Shown: positions 13,020-21,419 of the stretch, piece after piece
How positions within the stretch are numbered: the stretch's first letter is position 1
Layout of the letters: each line of letters opens with the position of its first letter
From: Sphingomicrobium sp.
GTDB lineage: Bacteria > Pseudomonadota > Alphaproteobacteria > Sphingomonadales > Sphingomonadaceae
Reading direction: 5' to 3'
Length of the DNA: 37,823 nt
Assembly: GCA_030447545.1 (NCBI GenBank)
Contig: JAUJOV010000026.1
Span: 1-37,823, forward strand
Program-made: the position numbers and the translations under genes
The notes under the pieces: model-generated
The model's database searches: none
Told to the model about the DNA's origin: nothing
What the model saw: the letters and a program-made list of their open reading frames with translations, nothing else

Positions 13020-13358
13020 CTAGTCGTTGGCCGGCTTGGCGGACTTGGTGACCACCTGGCTCAGAGTGCCCTTGACCACGCGGACCCGAACGCCCTGCGA
13101 GATCTCGACCTCGGCCTCCTCGTCGGTGACCTTGGTCACGCGGCCGCGGATGCCGCCGCCGGTGACCACGTCGTCGCCCTTCTTGATCGCGGCGATTGCC
13201 GCTGCATGCTCGCGGGCGCGCTTCTGCTGGGGCCGGATCAGAAGCAGATAGAAGATCAGGAAGATCAGCAGCCAGGGCAGGATGCCGACGAGGATCGCCG
13301 ATCCGCTGTTCGGGTCGGCGCCAGCGGCCGCTGCGATCGTTGGGAATATGTCGGTCAT
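13020..13358 (-). CDS. yajC: Preprotein translocase accessory subunit YajC
   Basis: 112 residues. One membrane helix (ILVGILPWLLIFLIFYLLLI) is followed at once by RPQQKR, the family signature, then a small cytoplasmic domain (IKKGDDVVTGGGIRGRVTKVTDEEAEVEI). YajC associates with SecDF in the inner membrane. I chose the ATG at 13358 from the family N-terminus; the open frame upstream runs back through the tRNA and is not coding. Confidence 0.95.
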   Translation of the reverse strand: MTDIFPTIAAAAGADPNSGSAILVGILPWLLIFLIFYLLLIRPQQKRAREHAAAIAAIKKGDDVVTGGGIRGRVTKVTDEEAEVEISQGVRVRVVKGTLSQVVTKSAKPAND

Positions 13359-13462
13359 GGCGTTGGAAAGAGGTCCTGGAAGGTCGGCGGCGCCTATCAC
13401 GGCATTAAAGCAGGGTGCAACTCGGCTGGCTCGCCAGCCGAAGCCTTGCGCGATCGACCGGT

Positions 13463-13485
13463 CCCGATGTCCCCCCGACATCGGG
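13463..13485. other. Perfect hairpin between tRNA-Pro and yajC
   Basis: cccgatgtc and gacatcggg form a perfect 9-bp stem around a ccccc loop, 12 bp beyond the tRNA 3' end in the direction of transcription. No T run follows, so it is not a standard rho-independent terminator. It may mark tRNA 3' processing or partly attenuate read-through into yajC. Confidence 0.45.
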
Positions 13486-13496
13486 CATGCGGCCGA

Positions 13497-13573
13497 TGGT
13501 CGGGGCGACTGGATTCGAACCAGCGACCTCCACACCCCCAGTGTGATGCGCTACCAGGCTGCGCTACGCCCCG
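13497..13573 (-). tRNA. tRNA-Pro (GGG)
   Basis: Read on the minus strand: acceptor stem CGGGGCG/CGCCCCG, D arm GCGC...GCGC, anticodon stem TCACA/TGTGG with loop CTGGGGG (anticodon GGG), and T arm GCTGG-TTCGAAT-CCAGT. Discriminator A is followed by an encoded CCA, so 77 nt including CCA. All stems pair, with two G-U pairs. Confidence 0.96.
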
Positions 13574-13638
13574 ACCGGCTGGCATCTAGGCACCGCCCGG
13601 CGATATGACAAGCGAGTGGGCCTGCGCAGCGCGCTCGC

Positions 13639-14166
13639 TCAGGGCCGCGCTTCGCAGGCGCGGTCGAACGCAGCCTCGAGCCTTGGGCTCACGCCGCGCA
13701 AGCCGTCGATCACCTTGCTTGACCAGCTGAAATAATCGCGTCGTCGCTGCAGGTCCCAGCCTGCGGGAGGGCAGGTCGCGATGTCGCGCAGGTTGGCGAT
13801 CTTGTCGGCCAGCTTCACCAGCTTTGCGCCCTGCGACTTGTGGTGCGCCCGCTCGACCTGAAGGCGCTTGCGCTCGGCCTTGTCGAGGGATTTGTCTTCG
13901 GTCACCTCCGCGACGATTCTGGCAACGTCGTGCCCGAACAGCTGCTCGATTTCGACGATGCTGGTCTCGGTATCCTCCACGGTGTCGTGCAGAAGCGCGG
14001 CGGCAAGCACGGTCGCATCGGTGACATCTCCCTCCTCCGCCAGGATCGCCGCCACAGCGAGGGGATGATTGATATAGGGCGACGCCTCTGCATCCTTGCG
14101 CCGCTGGGTGCGATGCCGGTCAGCCGCGAACTCGGCGGCTCGCAAGACGAGCTTCAACTCCTCCAT
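13639..14166 (-). CDS. MESH1-like HD-domain (small alarmone) hydrolase
   Basis: 175 residues with a strong ribosome-binding site (aaaggag) before the ATG. The whole chain resembles the animal Mesh1 single-domain ppGpp hydrolase rather than long RelA/Spo[63 protein letters not shown]. Expected metal and catalytic residues are present: R23-K24, H34, H60-D61, E64-D65, D121 and N125. There is no synthetase, TGS or ACT domain. Expected activity is removal of the 3'-pyrophosphate of (p)ppGpp or, as reported for human MESH1, NADPH phosphatase; which one applies here cannot be told. It is transcribed divergently from the DUF2459 gene. Confidence 0.9.
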   Translation of the reverse strand: MEELKLVLRAAEFAADRHRTQRRKDAEASPYINHPLAVAAILAEEGDVTDATVLAAALLHDTVEDTETSIVEIEQLFGHDVARIVAEVTEDKSLDKAERKRLQVERAHHKSQGAKLVKLADKIANLRDIATCPPAGWDLQRRRDYFSWSSKVIDGLRGVSPRLEAAFDRACEARP

Positions 14167-14216
14167 TCTTTCTCCTTTCCGTTTTGCGGCGGTCCGCCGC
14201 TTTGCAATATGCGCGA

Positions 14217-14933
14217 ATGCCCCGCCGCACGCGAATTCGCCGTCGCAAGCGCCGCCCCCCGGCACGGCGGTGGCTCAGGCGCGCCCTGCTGGCCGTCCTG
14301 GCGCTCCCGCTCGCTTATCTGCTCGCCGCGCTTGTCGGCTCGCTGGTGCCGGTCAACCGCGCCTGGAACGAGCCCGCTGAGGGCATCACCGTCTATCTCG
14401 CAAACAACGGCTTGCACGCGGACATCGTCATGCCGGTGCGCGCCGCGGGGCTCGACTGGGGGCCGCTGGTGCCGAAGAGCGACTTCGCCGCCCCCGACCC
14501 GCAAGCGCGCTGGGTCGCATTCGGTTCCGGCGAGGAGCGGGTCTATCTCGAGACCCCGCGCTGGCAGGACATTACGCTGAGGACCATCTGGTCGGCGCTG
14601 ACCGGCGGCAAACGCGTGATGCACGTGGAATGGGTCAGCAACCCGCACTACGTCGACCGCGCGATCCGGCTGAGGCCCGAGGAATATCGGCGCCTGTGGG
14701 CCGCGGTCCGCTCCGACTTCGAGCTCGATGCGAACGGCAAGCCCAGGTTGATCGAACACCCGGGCTATCGCGGCTCCGACGCCTTTTACTGGGCGACCGG
14801 CAAGGCCAACGCCTTTTTCACCTGCAACGCCTGGGCCGCGAACCGCCTTCGCGTCGCCGGGGTCGAGACCAGCCTGTGGCCGCCGTTCGTGCAGGGTCTG
14901 GTGTGGCGCTATCGCCAGATGAGCGAGGAATAG
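14217..14933 (+). CDS. DUF2459 / TIGR02117 family protein
   Basis: 238 residues from the ATG at 14217; an upstream in-frame TTG at 14184 would add 11. An arginine-rich N-terminus ([20 protein letters not shown]) is followed by one membrane segment ([22 protein letters not shown]), then a non-cytoplasmic domain with the family motifs [33 protein letters not shown] and [24 protein letters not shown]. The family is conserved in proteobacteria, some near urease genes, with no established function. The conserved cysteine and histidine could suggest a hydrolase, but that is a guess. It converges on hslU with only 3 bp between stops. Confidence 0.85.
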   Translation: MPRRTRIRRRKRRPPARRWLRRALLAVLALPLAYLLAALVGSLVPVNRAWNEPAEGITVYLANNGLHADIVMPVRAAGLDWGPLVPKSDFAAPDPQARWVAFGSGEERVYLETPRWQDITLRTIWSALTGGKRVMHVEWVSNPHYVDRAIRLRPEEYRRLWAAVRSDFELDANGKPRLIEHPGYRGSDAFYWATGKANAFFTCNAWAANRLRVAGVETSLWPPFVQGLVWRYRQMSEE

Positions 14934-14936
14934 CCG

Positions 14937-16286
14937 CTAGAGCACGTAGCGGCTGAGGTCGGCGTTTCTGGAGATTCCGGCGAGCTGCTGCTCGACGAAG
15001 CCGGCGTCGACGACCAGGCGCTCCCCGCGGCGCTCCTCGGCCTCGAAGCTCACGTCCTCGAGCAATTTCTCCATCACCGTCTGAAGGCGGCGCGCGCCGA
15101 TATTCTCCACCGCCTCGTTCACGTCCGCTGCAATCCGCGCGAGCGCCTCGATCCCGTCCTCGGCGAACTCGATGGTCACGCCCTCGGTGCCGAGCAAAGC
15201 CTGGTATTGCTCGGTCAGGCTCGCGCGAGTCTGCGACAGGATGCGCACGAAATCCTGTTGCGTGAGCGCCTTGAGCTCGACTCGGATCGGAAGCCGGCCC
15301 TGAAGCTCGGGAAGCAGGTCTGCGGGCTTGGCGAGGTGGAACGCGCCCGAGGCGATGAACAGGATATGGTCGGTCTTCAAGGGCCCGTACTTGGTCGCGA
15401 CCGTGGTTCCCTCGATCAGCGGCAGAAGGTCGCGCTGGACGCCTTCCCGGCTGACCGAGCCGCCGCGAACGTCGCTGACCGCGATCTTGTCGATCTCGTC
15501 GAGGAACACGATCCCGTTGGCCTCAGCGTCGGCCAGCGCGGCGCGGTTGATGTCGTCCGGGTCGAGCCGCTTGTCGGCCTCCTCCTCGGTCAGGCGTGCG
15601 AACGCGTCGGGGACCTTGAGCTTGCGGCGCTTGCCGGGCTGCTGGCCCAGCGCCTTGCCCATCATCTCGCCGAGGTTGAGCACGCCCATCTGGCCGCCCA
15701 TTCCGGGGATGTCGAACGGCATCGAGGGGGCTTCGGCGACCTCGATCTCGACCTCCGCCTGGTTGAGGCTGCCGTCGGCGAAGCGCTGGCGAAAGCTCTG
15801 GCGGGTCGCCTCGCTCGAACCTTTGCCGGTGAGCGCGTCGAGCAGCCGCTCCATCGCCGCGTCCTCGGCCGCCTGGCGCACGCGCTCGCGCCGCCGCTCG
15901 CGCTCGAGCCGCACCGATTCCTCGACCAGGTCGCGGCCGATCTGCTCGACGTCGCGGCCGACATAGCCGACTTCGGTGAACTTGGTCGCCTCGACCTTGA
16001 CGAACGGCGCATCGGCAAGCCGCGCGAGCCTCCGGCTGATCTCCGTCTTGCCGCAGCCGGTCGGCCCGATCATCAGGATGTTCTTGGGAGTGACCTCTTC
16101 GCGAAGCTCGGCATCGAGCTGCTGCCGCCGCCAGCGGTTGCGAAGCGCGACCGCGACCGCCTTCTTCGCGTCGCTCTGTCCGACGATATGCTCGTCGAGC
16201 GCGGCAACGATCGCCTTGGGAGTGAGCTTGTCCTTGAGCACTTCGCCTGGGGCCCCGCTCTCGCGAAGGGGAGATTGATAATTCAT
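14937..16286 (-). CDS. hslU: ATP-dependent protease ATPase subunit HslU (ClpY)
   Basis: 449 residues, uninterrupted. It starts with SPLRES and [34 protein letters not shown], the family N-terminus. Walker A is GPTGCGKT (74-81), the pore loop lies in GYVGRDVEQ (108-115), the intermediate I domain spans roughly 110-240, and Walker B is [10 protein letters not shown] (259-268). The extreme C-terminus (DLSRYVL) is the tail that docks into HslV. It unfolds substrates and feeds them to HslV. It lies 33 bp after the FAD oxidoreductase, which separates it from hslV. Confidence 0.97.
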   Translation of the reverse strand: MNYQSPLRESGAPGEVLKDKLTPKAIVAALDEHIVGQSDAKKAVAVALRNRWRRQQLDAELREEVTPKNILMIGPTGCGKTEISRRLARLADAPFVKVEATKFTEVGYVGRDVEQIGRDLVEESVRLERERRRERVRQAAEDAAMERLLDALTGKGSSEATRQSFRQRFADGSLNQAEVEIEVAEAPSMPFDIPGMGGQMGVLNLGEMMGKALGQQPGKRRKLKVPDAFARLTEEEADKRLDPDDINRAALADAEANGIVFLDEIDKIAVSDVRGGSVSREGVQRDLLPLIEGTTVATKYGPLKTDHILFIASGAFHLAKPADLLPELQGRLPIRVELKALTQQDFVRILSQTRASLTEQYQALLGTEGVTIEFAEDGIEALARIAADVNEAVENIGARRLQTVMEKLLEDVSFEAEERRGERLVVDAGFVEQQLAGISRNADLSRYVL

Positions 16287-16319
16287 CTGACCGCTAGATT
16301 GGAGGCTCGGCGGGACGGT

Positions 16320-17411
16320 TCAAGCGGTGCAGCGGAAGCCGGAGAAGAAGCGGCGGTGGCTTTGGAGGATTCCGGCGATCGCCGCGGGCTCGGGCGTCGT
16401 GTCCCACACGTTCCGCTCGAACGTGCCGCCGAGAAGGATTCCGTCGGCGCGCGGGAACATGTAGCCGTGCTCTCCGGTGACGGCGTAGCGGACCTCCGGT
16501 TGCGGAGCGAGCATGGCGAGCTGACCGCGCACCGGAATCAGCTCCGCGTCCCCGAACAGCTCGCGCGAGCCGAGGCCCGTGCAATTGATCACCAGCGATT
16601 CCGACAGCGCCGCAAGGTCGGCCGGCGTTGCAAAGCGGCGCAGCCGGATGGTCCCGCCGTCGGCGAGCACGTCGGCGGTCAGCTGCTGGAGGAAGCGGCC
16701 GGTTTCCACGTACATCGTCTGGTAGCGCGCGACCTGCGGCAGCGCGAACGGATGCTCGCGAAGGGCGAGCTCGCGATAGGCCCAGCGCGCGCGCATCAGA
16801 TGGGGAGGCTGGGGCTCGCCGTCCGATTCGATGTAGGTCGGAAGCCAGCGCACGCCGTATTTTTCGCCGAGCAGAAGCTGGAACCGGCGGATGCTGAAGT
16901 CGAGCGCCGCGTCATATTGCGCGCGCCACTGAGGAGTCACTGCTGCGCGGCGAAACAGGCCCGAGGGCATGATCTGCCCGCCGGCGATGTTCGACGTCGT
17001 GTCCGGCGGCATCGCCGCGGTGTAGATGGTGACGGGAAAGCCCGCCTGCTGGACCAGCCGTGCGGTGGTGAGGCCCATCACTCCGGCGCCGATCACCGCC
17101 ACTGGGCCGCGGTGTCCCTGAAGCCCGAGGTCGACCGCGAGCCGCGAGGTGCCCCAGCTGAAGGTGATCCCGCTGCCGCCGTGGCCGTAATTGTGCACCA
17201 GCGCCTTGTCGCCGAGCGCCTCGCGCCGAACGACGAAGCCCGATGCGCGATAGGGCCTCAGCCCCGCAACCGTCCGGATCACGCGGCTCGGGTCCACGTT
17301 CACCCGCGGGAGCGGAGTGCAGCCGTCGGCTTGGCGGCCGACCGTCGCGCAGCCCGAAAGCAGCGCGGCGGAGCCGGCGGCGAGGAACTCGCGGCGTTGC
17401 AGGAGCATCAT
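16320..17411 (-). CDS. FAD-dependent D-amino-acid-oxidase-like oxidoreductase, permuted motif order
   Basis: 363 residues. The N-terminus has twin arginines (QRREFLAAGSAALLSGC) with a lipobox cysteine at C21, suggesting Tat export as a lipoprotein. The FAD-binding Rossmann motif VAVIGAGVMGLTTA lies at 104-117, not at the N-terminus. GLRPYR (50-55) and HNYGHGGSGITFSWG (73-87), which in ordinary D-amino acid oxidases come near the C-terminus, precede it here. The rest (TSNIAGGQIMPSG, YIESDGEP, LVINCTGLGSRELFGD, GEHGYMFPRADGILLGG) follows normal DAO order and the protein ends soon after. Substrate unknown; a periplasmic amine or amino acid is plausible. It sits between hslV (9 bp) and hslU. Confidence 0.85.
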   Translation of the reverse strand: MMLLQRREFLAAGSAALLSGCATVGRQADGCTPLPRVNVDPSRVIRTVAGLRPYRASGFVVRREALGDKALVHNYGHGGSGITFSWGTSRLAVDLGLQGHRGPVAVIGAGVMGLTTARLVQQAGFPVTIYTAAMPPDTTSNIAGGQIMPSGLFRRAAVTPQWRAQYDAALDFSIRRFQLLLGEKYGVRWLPTYIESDGEPQPPHLMRARWAYRELALREHPFALPQVARYQTMYVETGRFLQQLTADVLADGGTIRLRRFATPADLAALSESLVINCTGLGSRELFGDAELIPVRGQLAMLAPQPEVRYAVTGEHGYMFPRADGILLGGTFERNVWDTTPEPAAIAGILQSHRRFFSGFRCTA

Positions 17412-17420
17412 CCGCCCATG

Positions 17421-17960
17421 CTACTCGCCGATCGTCTCAATTGTCAGCTTGTCGTTGGTGAACACGCACACTTCGGCGGCGATCGCCATCGCTCGCCGGG
17501 CGAGGAGTTCCGGGTCCTGCTCATATTCGGCCAGCGCCCGCGCGGCGGCCAGCGCGTAATTGCCGCCCGAGCCGATCGCCGCGATCCCACCTTCGGGCTC
17601 GAGCACGTCGCCGTTGCCGGTGAGGATCAGAAGCGCGTCCCTGTCGGCGACGATCATCATCGCCTCGAGGTTGCGAAGATATTTGTCGGTGCGCCAGTCC
17701 TTGGCGAGCTCGACCGCCGAGCGCATCAGCTGGCCGTTATACTGCTCGAGCTTCTTCTCCAGCCGCTCGAACAAGGTGAAGGCATCGGCGGTCGCGCCGG
17801 CGAAGCCGCCGATCACGCTGCCTTCGGCGCCGAGCCTGCGCACCTTCTTGGCATTGGGCTTGATCACGGTATTGCCGAGGCTGACCTGCCCGTCTCCGGC
17901 GATCACGGTACGGCCGCCCTTCTTCACTCCGAGGATGGTGGTTGCGTGATACTGTTCCAA
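17421..17960 (-). CDS. hslV: ATP-dependent protease peptidase subunit HslV (ClpQ)
   Basis: 179 residues beginning at a TTG codon (17960) with GGAG six bases upstream; no ATG or GTG fits the family start. After MEQYHA, the mature N-terminal threonine is T7 ([23 protein letters not shown]), the proteasome-like nucleophile. Also typical are [30 protein letters not shown] and [16 protein letters not shown]. It forms the hexameric peptidase rings capped by HslU. It lies 16 bp after the esterase and 9 bp before the FAD oxidoreductase, all on the same strand, so one transcript is likely. Confidence 0.96.
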   Translation of the reverse strand: MEQYHATTILGVKKGGRTVIAGDGQVSLGNTVIKPNAKKVRRLGAEGSVIGGFAGATADAFTLFERLEKKLEQYNGQLMRSAVELAKDWRTDKYLRNLEAMMIVADRDALLILTGNGDVLEPEGGIAAIGSGGNYALAAARALAEYEQDPELLARRAMAIAAEVCVFTNDKLTIETIGE

Positions 17961-17976
17961 GGCCGCTCCGTAAGAC

Positions 17977-18885
17977 TCAGCGCGAATGCTGGTGGAGGAA
18001 AGCCGCGCTGTCCGCCAGCACCGGCACTCGCTGCCTGAAGGTCCGCGACAGGCCCACGGCAAGGTCGACATGGCTCGCGCCCGGGTAGATGCGCAGGGTC
18101 ACGGGCGCGCCCGCCTGTTGCAGGCGCTGCGCGAGGTTACGGCTGTTCTTCGGGAAGACCACCCGGTCGTCGCTTCCGTGGGCGAGGAACATCGGCGGCG
18201 CATCGGCGCGCGCGAAGTTGATCGGCTGGGTCTCGAGCGGCTGCGCAAAAGCGCCGAACGCGCCGCGGCCGCGGGGCTCGGTGAACGGATAGAAGTCGTA
18301 CGGGCCCGACAGCAGCGCCGCGGCACGCACCGTCTTCGGGTCCACGCCGGCTTCCGTGAGGAAGCGGCGGTCGAGCGCCAGCATCGCGGCATTGTACGCG
18401 CCCGCCGAATGGCCGGCGAGCGTGATCCGCTTCGGGTCCCCGCCGTAGCGGGCGGCATTGTCGCGCGCCCATCGCACCGCGAGCGCCCCATCCTCGACGA
18501 ACGCCGGGAAGCGAACGCTCGGCACCAGCCGGTAATCGGGGACGATCGCGACGAAGCCTTCACCGGCGAAGGCCGCGCCCGCAAAGCCATAGTCGCCGCG
18601 CTCGCCGCTGTTCCAGCCGCCGCCGTAGAAGAAGACTACGATGGGAAGCTCCTGCCCGGCCCGGCGTGCCGGTGCCCAGACGTCGAGCTTCTGCCGCGGC
18701 TCGGTGCCGTAGGCGGCGCCTTGGGCCACCCGCGTGACGCCGCCGGGGGCGGCCAGCCGGTCGAACCCGGTCAGCAGCCCCGCGGGCGTGCAGCCGGTCA
18801 GCGCCAGAAGGGAAGCCGCCCAGGCGGGGCGCCTCGCGAAGCTGCGCCGGCGAGTCCGCCTGGCGGTTGGGGATTGGCTGATCAC
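17977..18885 (-). CDS. Alpha/beta hydrolase (carboxylesterase / HSL-like), lipoprotein
   Basis: 302 residues from a GTG start. The positive N-terminus and hydrophobic stretch end in LLALTGC, so C32 is a likely lipidated cysteine. The catalytic domain shows [10 protein letters not shown] (oxyanion-hole glycines, Tyr in place of the usual His), GHSAGAY with nucleophile S160, HGSDDRVV with D239 or D240, and ASHVDL with H272. This fits the BD-FAE/kynurenine-formamidase-like esterase group. The real substrate is unknown. It leads the minus-strand cluster esterase-hslV-oxidoreductase-hslU. Confidence 0.87.
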   Translation of the reverse strand: MISQSPTARRTRRRSFARRPAWAASLLALTGCTPAGLLTGFDRLAAPGGVTRVAQGAAYGTEPRQKLDVWAPARRAGQELPIVVFFYGGGWNSGERGDYGFAGAAFAGEGFVAIVPDYRLVPSVRFPAFVEDGALAVRWARDNAARYGGDPKRITLAGHSAGAYNAAMLALDRRFLTEAGVDPKTVRAAALLSGPYDFYPFTEPRGRGAFGAFAQPLETQPINFARADAPPMFLAHGSDDRVVFPKNSRNLAQRLQQAGAPVTLRIYPGASHVDLAVGLSRTFRQRVPVLADSAAFLHQHSR

Positions 18886-18929
18886 GCGGGCGATGTGGGG
18901 GCGGCTTGCCCGCCCCGCAACACGCCTGG

Positions 18930-18993
18930 CGCTCGACGCCCTTGACCTTACCCGCCGCGTCGAGCCTAGCGCTCGACGCCTTTCACCTTACCC
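18930..18993. repeat. Short tandem duplication (40-bp period)
   Basis: cgctcgacgcccttgacctt at 18930 recurs at 18970 as cgctcgacgcctttcacctt; the 24-bp units continue with accc and differ at two positions. It lies in the gap between the esterase start and the holin gene end. No other element is visible in this gap. Confidence 0.5.
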
Positions 18994-19352
18994 TAGGTCC
19001 GCGCCGCGGTGTAGCCGAGGTAGCCGGTGCCGAAGAGCGCGTAGAGCTCTTCAGGGATGCCGCGCAGGTAGGCGGTCATGCCGCTCGCGCCGCGATCAGG
19101 CCCATCGGTATCGACCAGAGGATCAGCGCGTACATCACGTAGAGGAAACTCGGCCGGGCACGGCTGGTCCACGGGTCGGGCGACTGCGCCTCGGCGACGA
19201 TCGCCTGCATCTGCGCGCCGATCGCGCGCATCTCCTGGTCGCCCTCGAGCTTGAGAAGCTCGAGCTTTGCGCGGTCGCGCGCCTGGGGGGTCGGGGATCA
19301 CACGGTCGAGCAGCTTTGCGACCGGCCCCACAATTGCATCGAGAAGCGCCAT
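18993..19352 (-). CDS. GTA-type holin (3TM family), frameshifted
   Basis: The ATG at 19352 is preceded by ggaga. The N-terminus MALLDAIVGPVAKLLDRVIPDP is in frame. The frame then changes to give QARDRAKLELLKLEGDQEMRA and MQAIVAEAQSPDPWTSRARP, then two hydrophobic stretches (SFLYVMYALILWSIPMGLIAA), and changes back for MTAYLRGIPEELYALFGTGYLGYTAART. Composition and order match PF11351, 'holin of 3TMs, for gene-transfer release', including the GTGYLGYTA-R C-terminus. It would form the membrane lesion that lets the endolysin reach peptidoglycan. Two indels, probably sequence errors. It is paired with the endolysin 52 bp upstream. Confidence 0.8.
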   Translation of the reverse strand: MALLDAIVGPVAKLLDRVIPDPPGARPRKARASQARGRPGDARDRRADAGDRRRGAVARPVDQPCPAEFPLRDVRADPLVDTDGPDRGASGMTAYLRGIPEELYALFGTGYLGYTAART

Positions 19353-19404
19353 TGTAAAAATCTCCGAAGGGGAAGTTGACGAAGTTGGCTCTGTTTCCTG
19401 AGTG

Positions 19405-19972
19405 TCAGCCGGCCGAGCCGATCCGGTTCGCGAGCCAGCCGTAGAGGAAGGCCTCGTTGGCGGGCCGCCGCTCGGCGAGCCTCAGGTAGCGCTCGCCCTG
19501 CAGGGCCTCGAGCGCGCGCAGCAGCACGGTCTCGCCGCCCGGCCGCCCGCGCGCCTGGAAAAAGGCTTGAAGCGCGGCCAGGGTCTGCGGCCCGAGGCGC
19601 CCGTCCGGAGTGAGGTCGGGATAGTCCTTGCCGTTGCGGTTGAGCGCGGTCAGCGCCCGCTGGAGGAAGGTGGTCGCGACCGCGGGGCCCATGTTGACGC
19701 CGGTGTCGAACAGCTCTTCCGCAACCCGCGGAGCGAGCCTCGCGAGCTGGTCGTAGCGCGGGCGGACCCAGTAGAGCCGGCGGTAGATCGCCACCGCATC
19801 CTCGCGCGGCAGCTTGCGAATCGCCCCGGCATAGCCGTGCGCCCGAGCGACCGCCTCGGTAATCCCGAAGCAGGTCGGCCCGCCCCTGTCGGCCGGATGG
19901 TTCACATAGCCGCCTTCGCGCTCGATCAGCGCATCGATCAGCGCATCGACGCTGACGCTTTTCCTCGTTCAC
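19405..19972 (-). CDS. GTA-type endolysin, glycoside hydrolase family 108 plus peptidoglycan-binding domain
   Basis: The lysozyme-like domain shows ALIEREGGYVNHPADRGGPT followed by CFGIT, the GH108 signature, with the glutamate of EREGG as probable catalytic residue. The C-terminal half (LFDTGVNMGPAVATTFLQRALTALN to DGRLGPQTLAALQAFF) is the PG_binding_3 type domain. About 185 residues. The start is unclear: a GTG at 19972 (VNEEK) is followed by a one-base frame change before SVDALIDALIE, and no start codon exists in the main frame upstream of the motif. It probably cleaves cell-wall glycan to release particles. It stands with the holin gene; no capsid or tail genes are in the window. Confidence 0.82.
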
Positions 19973-20015
19973 TGCCTTGTCTCCGCTCCCTGAAGTCCCG
20001 AGTCGGCAGCTGTCT

Positions 20016-20028
20016 AACCAACTTGGTT
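20016..20028. promoter_or_regulatory. Palindrome upstream of the M20 peptidase
   Basis: aaccaa-c-ttggtt is a perfect 6-bp inverted repeat in the divergent gap between the endolysin and the M20 peptidase, the usual place for an operator. A second, longer but all-GC palindrome, gcgcggccggccgcgc, lies at 20085-20100. No regulator can be named. Confidence 0.3.
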
Positions 20029-20112
20029 TGCTGTAGGAAAGAACTAATAACCAAAAACCGCTTCAAGCCTTCACCAGATGACGAGCGCGGCCGGCCGCGC
20101 TACCTTGGCGCC

Positions 20113-21409
20113 ATGAGCCGATTCCTCACTGCGCTTTGCGCCGCCGCCTTCTTCGTCTCCACGCCCGCCGCGGCCGAGCTCACCCGCGCCGAGCAAAAGA
20201 TGGTCCAGACTGTCGATGCCGAGCAGGAACGCACGATCCGCCTGCTCGAGCAGTGGGTGAACCAGAACAGCGGGACGATGAACTTCGCCGGGGTCGAGGC
20301 GGTCGCGCGCATGATCCGCCCCGAGTTCGAAGCGTTGGGCTTCAAGGTCGAGCGGCTCGACATGAAGGCCGCGAACCGGGCGAGCCACCTGGTCGCGCGC
20401 CACAAGGGCAATGGCCGGGGCAAGCGCATGCTCCTGATCGCCCATCACGACACCGTGTTCGAGCCGCACTCGCCGTTCCAGCGCTGGGTGCGCCGAAGCC
20501 CCCAGGTCGCGGAAGGGCCGGGCGTGGTCGACGACAAGGGCGGGATCGCGGTAATCCTCGCCGCGCTTCGCGCAATGAAGGCCGCGGGCACGCTCAAGAA
20601 CGCCGACATCACCGTGTTCCTGACCGGCGACGAGGAAGATGCGGGCAACCCGATCGAAATCTCGCGCGGGGCGATGGTCGAGGCGGGCCGCTGGGCCGAC
20701 GTCGCACTCGACTTCGAAGGCCTCGCGCAGGACGACGGGCTCGACTTCGCCTCGACCGCGCGGCGCAGCTCCGATGGCTGGACGGTGACGGTCACGGGGC
20801 AGAGCGGCCATTCGAGCGGCATCTTCCGGCAGGGGGTCGGCTATGGCGCGGTCTACGAGCTCGCGCGGATCATCGACGCGTTCCGCCGCGAGCCTCCCCG
20901 AAGCGATGCTGACCTACAATGTCGGCCTGGTCGGCGGCGGCGAGACCCTCGAGATGGGCCCCGACGGCCTGCGCGTTACCGCTACCGGCAAGACCAACAT
21001 CATCGCTCCGACCGCGATCGCGCGCGGCGACCTGCGCGCGCTTACGCCCGAGCAGATCGAGCGGACCAAGGCCAAGATGGCGGCGATCGTCGCCCAGTCG
21101 CTGCCTGGAACGAAGGCCGAGATGAGCTTCGACCCGGCCGGCTATCCGCCGATGGCGCCGACCGAGGGCAATCGCGCTGCTGACCAAGCTCACTCGGTCA
21201 ACCGCGACATGGGCCTGCCCGAAATGGCCGAGTTCAGCCCGGAAAAGCGCGGCGCGCCGACATCAACTTCGTCGCCAGGACGTCGACAGCTCGGCCCCGG
21301 CGGCAGCGGCAGCCACGCGCCGGGCGAGACGGTCGACATTCCGACGATCTTCAAGCAGGCCAAGCGAGCGGCCATTCTGATGAGCCGCCTGGCCAGGGAG
21401 CGGCGGTAG
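20113..21409 (+). CDS. M20 family metallopeptidase, exported (frameshifted 3' half)
   Basis: A signal peptide (MSRFLTALCAAAFFVSTPAAA, cleavage before E22) starts the protein. Metal ligands of the M20 fold are visible: LIAHHDTV (H111, D113), GPGVVDDKGG (D140), TGDEEDAG (general base and metal ligand E174-E175) and DFEG. The dimerisation domain follows (DGWTVTVTGQSGHSSGIF). The frame changes near 20895, then continues LTYNVGLVGGGETLEMGPDGLRVTATGKTN. Further changes occur around 21180-21290 before APGETVDIPTIFKQAKRAAILMSRL and the TAG at 21407. Corrected length is about 430 residues, normal for carboxypeptidase G2-like enzymes. Substrate unknown. Confidence 0.85.
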
Positions 21410-21419
21410 CGGGCCGAGC

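Noticed and set aside
13463-13485. Rho-independent terminator of tRNA-Pro
   Set aside because: The stem is good but no T tract follows on either strand; reported only as a hairpin.
15207-18038. 943-codon plus-strand open frame
   Set aside because: Spans the antisense of hslU, the oxidoreductase and hslV, all clear genes; codon-position GC shadow.
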